From contig JAQGNM010000463.1 of assembly GCA_028291845.1 (NCBI GenBank), forward strand, positions 1-10,235: a stretch of 10,235 nt of DNA, read 5' to 3'. Numbering within the stretch: position 1 is the first letter of the stretch; each line of letters opens with the position of its first letter. Made by a program: the position numbers and the translations under genes. Below, piece by piece: positions 6,991-10,235 of the stretch. Under the pieces are notes generated by a model. It was not told the DNA's origin. It did no database searches and saw nothing but the letters and a program-made list of their open reading frames with translations. The stretch comes from Massilia sp. Lineage in GTDB: Bacteria > Pseudomonadota > Gammaproteobacteria > Burkholderiales > Burkholderiaceae_D.

Positions 6991-8232
6991 CTACAATTCA
7001 TTCTTGACGATAGAACCGTTCTTCATGATGAAAGGGATACGCTGTCCGTTTTGCGCCAGCAAATCGATGTTGGCGAGCGGATTTCCATCGACCAACAGCA
7101 AGTCGGCATACGCGCCCGCCGATACGCAGCCAAGTTTCCCGCTTAACATCAGTATTTCCGCGCCGACCGATGTTGCCTGCCGCAAGATCTCGAAAGGGGA
7201 AAATACTTCACTGCGCAGCGTGAATTCCTCGCACCTGCGGGTGTATAAATCACCGATCAGGTCGGTCCCGAAGCCAAGCTTCACTCCTGCATTGCGCAGT
7301 ACATCGAGTGCGGCCACCGACTGGGCGGCGACGATTTTTGCCTTTTCTTGCGACACCTTCGAAAGGCCGATCGATTCACCAAGTTCGGCAAGTGCACGGA
7401 ATACGATCAGCGTTGGCACAACGTAAGCGTTTCGAGAAGCAACATATTCAGCTGTCGCTTTATCGATGAGGGCGCCGTGTTCGATAGTACGGACGCCACA
7501 GTCGATAGCACGCCGAATGGCGTCCGGCGGGTTGCAATGGGCCGCCACATAAGTGCGGCGAGCAGTCGCTTCCCCCACCACAGCGCGTATTTCGTCCTCC
7601 CGGTATTGCGCCGCCCAGATCGGATCAGTTGTCGATGCAACACCGCCAGAGGCCATAATTTTCAAGCAGTGCGCCCCTTTGCGCAGTTCCTCCCGCGCAG
7701 CTTTTACGCAGGCGTCGACGCCGTCGACAATGACTGCAATCGAATTACACTCGCTGCAATGGCATCCCGATCCACCCTCGTGCTGGTTTTCGCCGACACG
7801 CCGAAGATCGCCGTGCCCGCCGGTCATCGACAAGGCCTTGCCCGAGTAAAAATAGCGCGGCGCGCGCACCAGGCCATGGTCGACGGCCAGGGCCATGCTC
7901 CAGTCACCGCCGCCGACGTCACGAACCGTCGTAAAGCCGCAATCCAAGGCGTGACCAAGCAACTTGATCCCATAGGCAGTGCGATAGGCATCGCCCGACC
8001 GGTCGACCTTGGCGACATCGACATCCGAAATGTAGGCATGGGTGTGCAGGTCTATCAGGCCCGGCATCAGCGTTCGCCCGGCGGCGTCAATTTTCATCGC
8101 GCCATTGTCTTTAATCGCTTGATCCGATACCGCCAGTATTTCCGAACCCTCGATCAAAACCGACATTCCGCCAATCAAATCAGGGCTCACCCCGTCAAAG
8201 ATATTCGCGTTTTCAATGATTATCCTGTCCAT
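6991..8232 (-). CDS. Metal-dependent amidohydrolase (imidazolonepropionase/Xaa-Pro dipeptidase-like)
   Basis: A 413-residue amidohydrolase-superfamily enzyme with the metal-dependent TIM-barrel layout. Seen: N-terminal beta-sandwich start IIIENANIFDG; HxH metal site in LIDLHTH (H63, H65); DVGGG at 105-109; GGHGD (138-142); likely carboxylated lysine K191 in LKIMASGGVAS; H232 in VAAHCNPPDAIRRA; H252 in RTIEHGALID; catalytic D324 in GFGTD; and C-terminal AYADLLLVDGNPL returning to the beta-sandwich. Relatives cleave dipeptides, N-acyl or N-carbamoyl amino acids, or cyclic imides; which applies here is unknown. An unusual cysteine cluster CHCSEC lies at 157-162. The frame is open to a TTG at 8256 that overlaps the hyuB-2 stop (TTGA). 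I prefer ATG 8232 because AAGGG lies five bases upstream and the protein then begins MDRIIIEN. Codons are less GC-rich than in the genes to the left. Confidence 0.88.
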   Translation of the reverse strand: MDRIIIENANIFDGVSPDLIGGMSVLIEGSEILAVSDQAIKDNGAMKIDAAGRTLMPGLIDLHTHAYISDVDVAKVDRSGDAYRTAYGIKLLGHALDCGFTTVRDVGGGDWSMALAVDHGLVRAPRYFYSGKALSMTGGHGDLRRVGENQHEGGSGCHCSECNSIAVIVDGVDACVKAAREELRKGAHCLKIMASGGVASTTDPIWAAQYREDEIRAVVGEATARRTYVAAHCNPPDAIRRAIDCGVRTIEHGALIDKATAEYVASRNAYVVPTLIVFRALAELGESIGLSKVSQEKAKIVAAQSVAALDVLRNAGVKLGFGTDLIGDLYTRRCEEFTLRSEVFSPFEILRQATSVGAEILMLSGKLGCVSAGAYADLLLVDGNPLANIDLLAQNGQRIPFIMKNGSIVKNEL

Positions 8233-8237
8233 TTCAG

Positions 8238-8242
8238 CCCTT
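8238..8242 (-). promoter_or_regulatory. Ribosome binding site of the amidohydrolase gene
   Basis: AAGGG on the minus strand, five bases before ATG 8232. It favours this start over the TTG at 8256, which would otherwise overlap the upstream stop codon. Confidence 0.6.
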
Positions 8243-8252
8243 GTTTTATGCG

Positions 8253-9911
8253 TCAAACCGTGACCTGGTAGATTGATTGCGCCAGTTCAGGAGTCAAATA
8301 TTCATTGCGCACGTCATTCTTTACGGACTGCGGGTCGCGTTCGAGTGGATCGCCATACCCACCGCCAGCGCCGGTTCGAATGCGAACGATATCGTCCTTA
8401 TTCAATGCCAACCCACTGACAAAGGAATGCCGCTCCGATCCGCCCTGTGCCCGAATAATCTCCACATAATTGGATGATCCTTCCTGACCGCCTTCCAGTC
8501 CCCACGGAAGAATTTTGGAGCGGGTATATCCACAAGTGATGAAGCTTTCGTCGGAGCGAATCCGATAATCAAGCTTGATGCCGCGTCCACCGCGATGTTT
8601 ACCATGCCCACCCGGCTCGGAATTAAGTTCGAAACGGTCGACATAGATCCCGTAGCGCGCCTCGCACACCTCGACCGGACAGTTATAGGTCTCGCCGTGC
8701 AGCCCTGAAAATACTGCGTTGTTACCGTCGTTATCCTTATCTCCACCCCAGCCACCGATTTCAGGTTCGACCAGTGTGTAAGCACGCCCCGTGTCCGGAT
8801 GTGTGCCGCCGATAACCGTTGCACAAACCGAGGAGAAGTTGCCGGCCGGTAGGCGATCAGGCATGTGGGGTGCCAGACAGCGCAAGATCAGATCATGTAC
8901 ACGAATCAGGTTTTCAAAATAGAAGCCTTCGGCAGCCGGCATGACCGCATCGAATAGCGTTCCTGGCGTGGTCACCACCTTAAGCGGACGGAAGGTGCCG
9001 CCGTTGGTCATCCCCTGGGGACTGGAAATAGCCTTGAAGGCCATTTGCGCGGCAATGATGGTACCGTCACGACTTAAATTGATCGGTCCGGCTACCTGTG
9101 CAGGATTGTCCCGCAGATCGACTGTTATTTGATCGTCAGAAAGTTCGATGGCGACTTTAAAAACCTGGCCATCGTCCTGCAATTCCTCGGTGACGAAGCG
9201 GCCTTTCGGCAATTCCTTCAGTGCGCGACGGGAAATTTCTTCGCCGTAGTTCATGAATTCCGTGATTGCGTCAAGGAATACGTCGGTTCCGTATTTTTTC
9301 GCCAGGTCGACAATACGACGCTCGCCACTGCGGACCGCCGCAACGCCGGCCCACATATCGCCTTCCAGGAAATCCGGCATGCGCGAATTTGCACAAAGTA
9401 TCTGCACGACGGAGCGAATGATTTTGCCTTTTGAAATCAGCTTCACAGCCGTGAGGCGCAATCCTTCCTGATAAATCTCGGTCGCTTCGGTCGACAGCGA
9501 TCCCGGGACCATCCCGCCGACATCATTCCAATGCGCGATGTTTGCAGTCCACGCGACAATCTTCCCATCAGAAAATACTGGCATGGCAAGGATAACGTCA
9601 TTCAGATGGCTGACCCCACCGGAATGCGGGTCGTTGGTGATGAACACATCGCCAGGCTCAATGTCGCCGACCTCTGTATTTTCCTTGATAATGAATTTGA
9701 CGGCTTTGTCGAGCACGCCGATAAACGCTGGAATACCGGCCCCTGAGCTGGCGATTTCCCCGGATGCGTCCGTGATACCCGTGCCCATATCCAATACTTC
9801 ATAGATAATCGGGCTCATTGCGGTTTGACGCATGGCCGCAAACATTTCATCGGCGATTGCCTGCAGCGCATTCTGGATGATTTCCAGTGTAAACACATCA
9901 ACTTGGCTCAT
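8253..9911 (-). CDS. hyuB: Hydantoinase B/oxoprolinase family subunit, copy 2
   Basis: A 552-residue HyuB protein, full length. Family blocks: SPIIYE (33-38), ITDASGE (46-52), NDPHSGGVSHLND (93-105), AHWNDVGGMVPGS (126-138), RMPD and GDMWAGVAAVRSGERR (178-199), GPINLSRDG (275-283), RLPAGNFS (353-360), GGWGGD (386-391), GGHGKHRGGRG (434-444) and GAGGGYGDP (514-522). Unlike HyuB-1 it keeps Asp94 and Arg440 at those blocks. From a stretch I aligned by eye (first about 80 residues) the two HyuBs share a bit under half their residues, so they are old paralogues rather than a recent duplication. Start ATG 9911 is preceded by a strong GAGGAG six bases away that overlaps the hyuA-2 stop; gap to hyuA-2 is 10 bases. 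Base composition is noticeably richer in A and T than hyuB-1. Expected to pair with HyuA-2 to open a cyclic amide; substrate unknown. Confidence 0.93.
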   Translation of the reverse strand: MSQVDVFTLEIIQNALQAIADEMFAAMRQTAMSPIIYEVLDMGTGITDASGEIASSGAGIPAFIGVLDKAVKFIIKENTEVGDIEPGDVFITNDPHSGGVSHLNDVILAMPVFSDGKIVAWTANIAHWNDVGGMVPGSLSTEATEIYQEGLRLTAVKLISKGKIIRSVVQILCANSRMPDFLEGDMWAGVAAVRSGERRIVDLAKKYGTDVFLDAITEFMNYGEEISRRALKELPKGRFVTEELQDDGQVFKVAIELSDDQITVDLRDNPAQVAGPINLSRDGTIIAAQMAFKAISSPQGMTNGGTFRPLKVVTTPGTLFDAVMPAAEGFYFENLIRVHDLILRCLAPHMPDRLPAGNFSSVCATVIGGTHPDTGRAYTLVEPEIGGWGGDKDNDGNNAVFSGLHGETYNCPVEVCEARYGIYVDRFELNSEPGGHGKHRGGRGIKLDYRIRSDESFITCGYTRSKILPWGLEGGQEGSSNYVEIIRAQGGSERHSFVSGLALNKDDIVRIRTGAGGGYGDPLERDPQSVKNDVRNEYLTPELAQSIYQVTV

Positions 9912-9917
9912 TGCGAA

Positions 9918-9923
9918 CTCCTC
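9918..9923 (-). promoter_or_regulatory. Ribosome binding site of hyuB-2, overlapping the hyuA-2 stop
   Basis: GAGGAG on the minus strand, six bases before ATG 9911; it overlaps the TGA of hyuA-2 (9922-9924). Ribosomes ending hyuA-2 are therefore well placed to restart on hyuB-2, which keeps the two subunits balanced. Confidence 0.75.
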
Positions 9924-10235
9924 ATTTCGATAAATAAATTTGGGTATTTCCGAAGCGATCGATCTCTACACGATTTGACGGATGTATGACGATCGTCGTA
10001 CCTGGATCTTCAATGATGGCCGGACCTTCAAATGTCATGCCCGGCTCAAGCTTGGTGCTGTCGTAAATCGTCGCCTGGTGAATACCCGCAAGTGCATAAT
10101 CGACCATTCGCTTGCCTTTGATTGCAGCGGATAAGGTCAAGCCAGTGACCGGCAATTCGACCAGGTCAAGTTTACCAATCTCAGCCGTAGCAACGATGTG
10201 AAAGCCGACAATCTCCAGCGGCGCATTCAAGCGAT
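9922..10235 (-). CDS. hyuA: Hydantoinase A/oxoprolinase family subunit, copy 2, C-terminal end only (runs off right edge)
   Basis: Only the last 103 residues are in the window. The frame is open to the right edge and enters as RLNAPLEIVGFHIVA, which is internal HyuA sequence, so the gene continues outside. It ends with the family's C-terminal block: KLEPGMTFEGPAIIEDPGTT, then RVEIDRFGNTQIY. The same block in HyuA-1 reads EPGMTLVGPAIVQD, so the assignment is firm although the ATPase motifs are outside the window. It is the upstream partner of hyuB-2 (10-base gap). Codon use is relatively AT-rich, as in hyuB-2 and the amidohydrolase. Confidence 0.9.
   Translation of the reverse strand, partial: RLNAPLEIVGFHIVATAEIGKLDLVELPVTGLTLSAAIKGKRMVDYALAGIHQATIYDSTKLEPGMTFEGPAIIEDPGTTIVIHPSNRVEIDRFGNTQIYLSK

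Noticed and set aside
6527..8271. Plus-strand frames 6527-7426 and 7348-8271
   Set aside because: Antisense to the FAD enzyme and amidohydrolase genes, both of which have full sets of family motifs.
1..10235. CRISPR array, tRNA, rRNA, insertion sequence ends or transposase
   Set aside because: I saw no regularly spaced direct repeats, no tRNA- or rRNA-like sequence and no transposase motifs on either strand.

Overview
The window carries one long set of genes, all on the minus strand (transcribed right to left), in sequence typical of a GC-rich proteobacterium. The GC-rich codon use of most genes, the close match of the FAD enzyme to pseudomonad D-arginine dehydrogenase, and the MalT-type regulator fit a beta- or gammaproteobacterium, most likely a Burkholderiales member. 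That placement is an inference, and nothing in the window fixes the species.

Layout in order of transcription: the C-terminal end of a first hydantoinase A subunit (9922 to the right edge, partial), hydantoinase B copy 2 (8253-9911), a metal-dependent amidohydrolase (6991-8232), a DauA-like FAD-dependent amino acid dehydrogenase/oxidase (5840-6976), hydantoinase A copy 1 (3704-5785) and hydantoinase B copy 1 (2037-3707). Gaps between these genes are 10, 20, 14, 54 and -4 bases, so they look like one operon whose promoter lies beyond the right edge. A gap of 546 bases follows. It holds no confident gene, but it contains a coding-like small reading frame whose phase appears to switch. After it, on the same strand, comes a MalT/LAL-type LuxR-family regulator that starts at 1490 and runs off the left edge.

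The HyuA/HyuB families use ATP to open cyclic amides (N-methylhydantoin, 5-oxoproline, lactams) or to carboxylate ketones. Combined with an amidohydrolase of the imidazolonepropionase/prolidase-like type and a D-amino-acid-type FAD enzyme, the set suggests stepwise catabolism: a cyclic amide is opened, the product is hydrolysed, and the freed (possibly D- or N-substituted) amino acid is oxidised. The substrate cannot be read from the sequence. Two divergent HyuAB pairs in one operon suggest two cyclic substrates or two successive ring openings.

Base composition is not uniform. The right-hand part (amidohydrolase, HyuB-2, HyuA-2 end) is clearly poorer in GC than the left-hand part (FAD enzyme, HyuA-1, HyuB-1). 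This suggests the operon was assembled from pieces of different origin, with a join near 6990.
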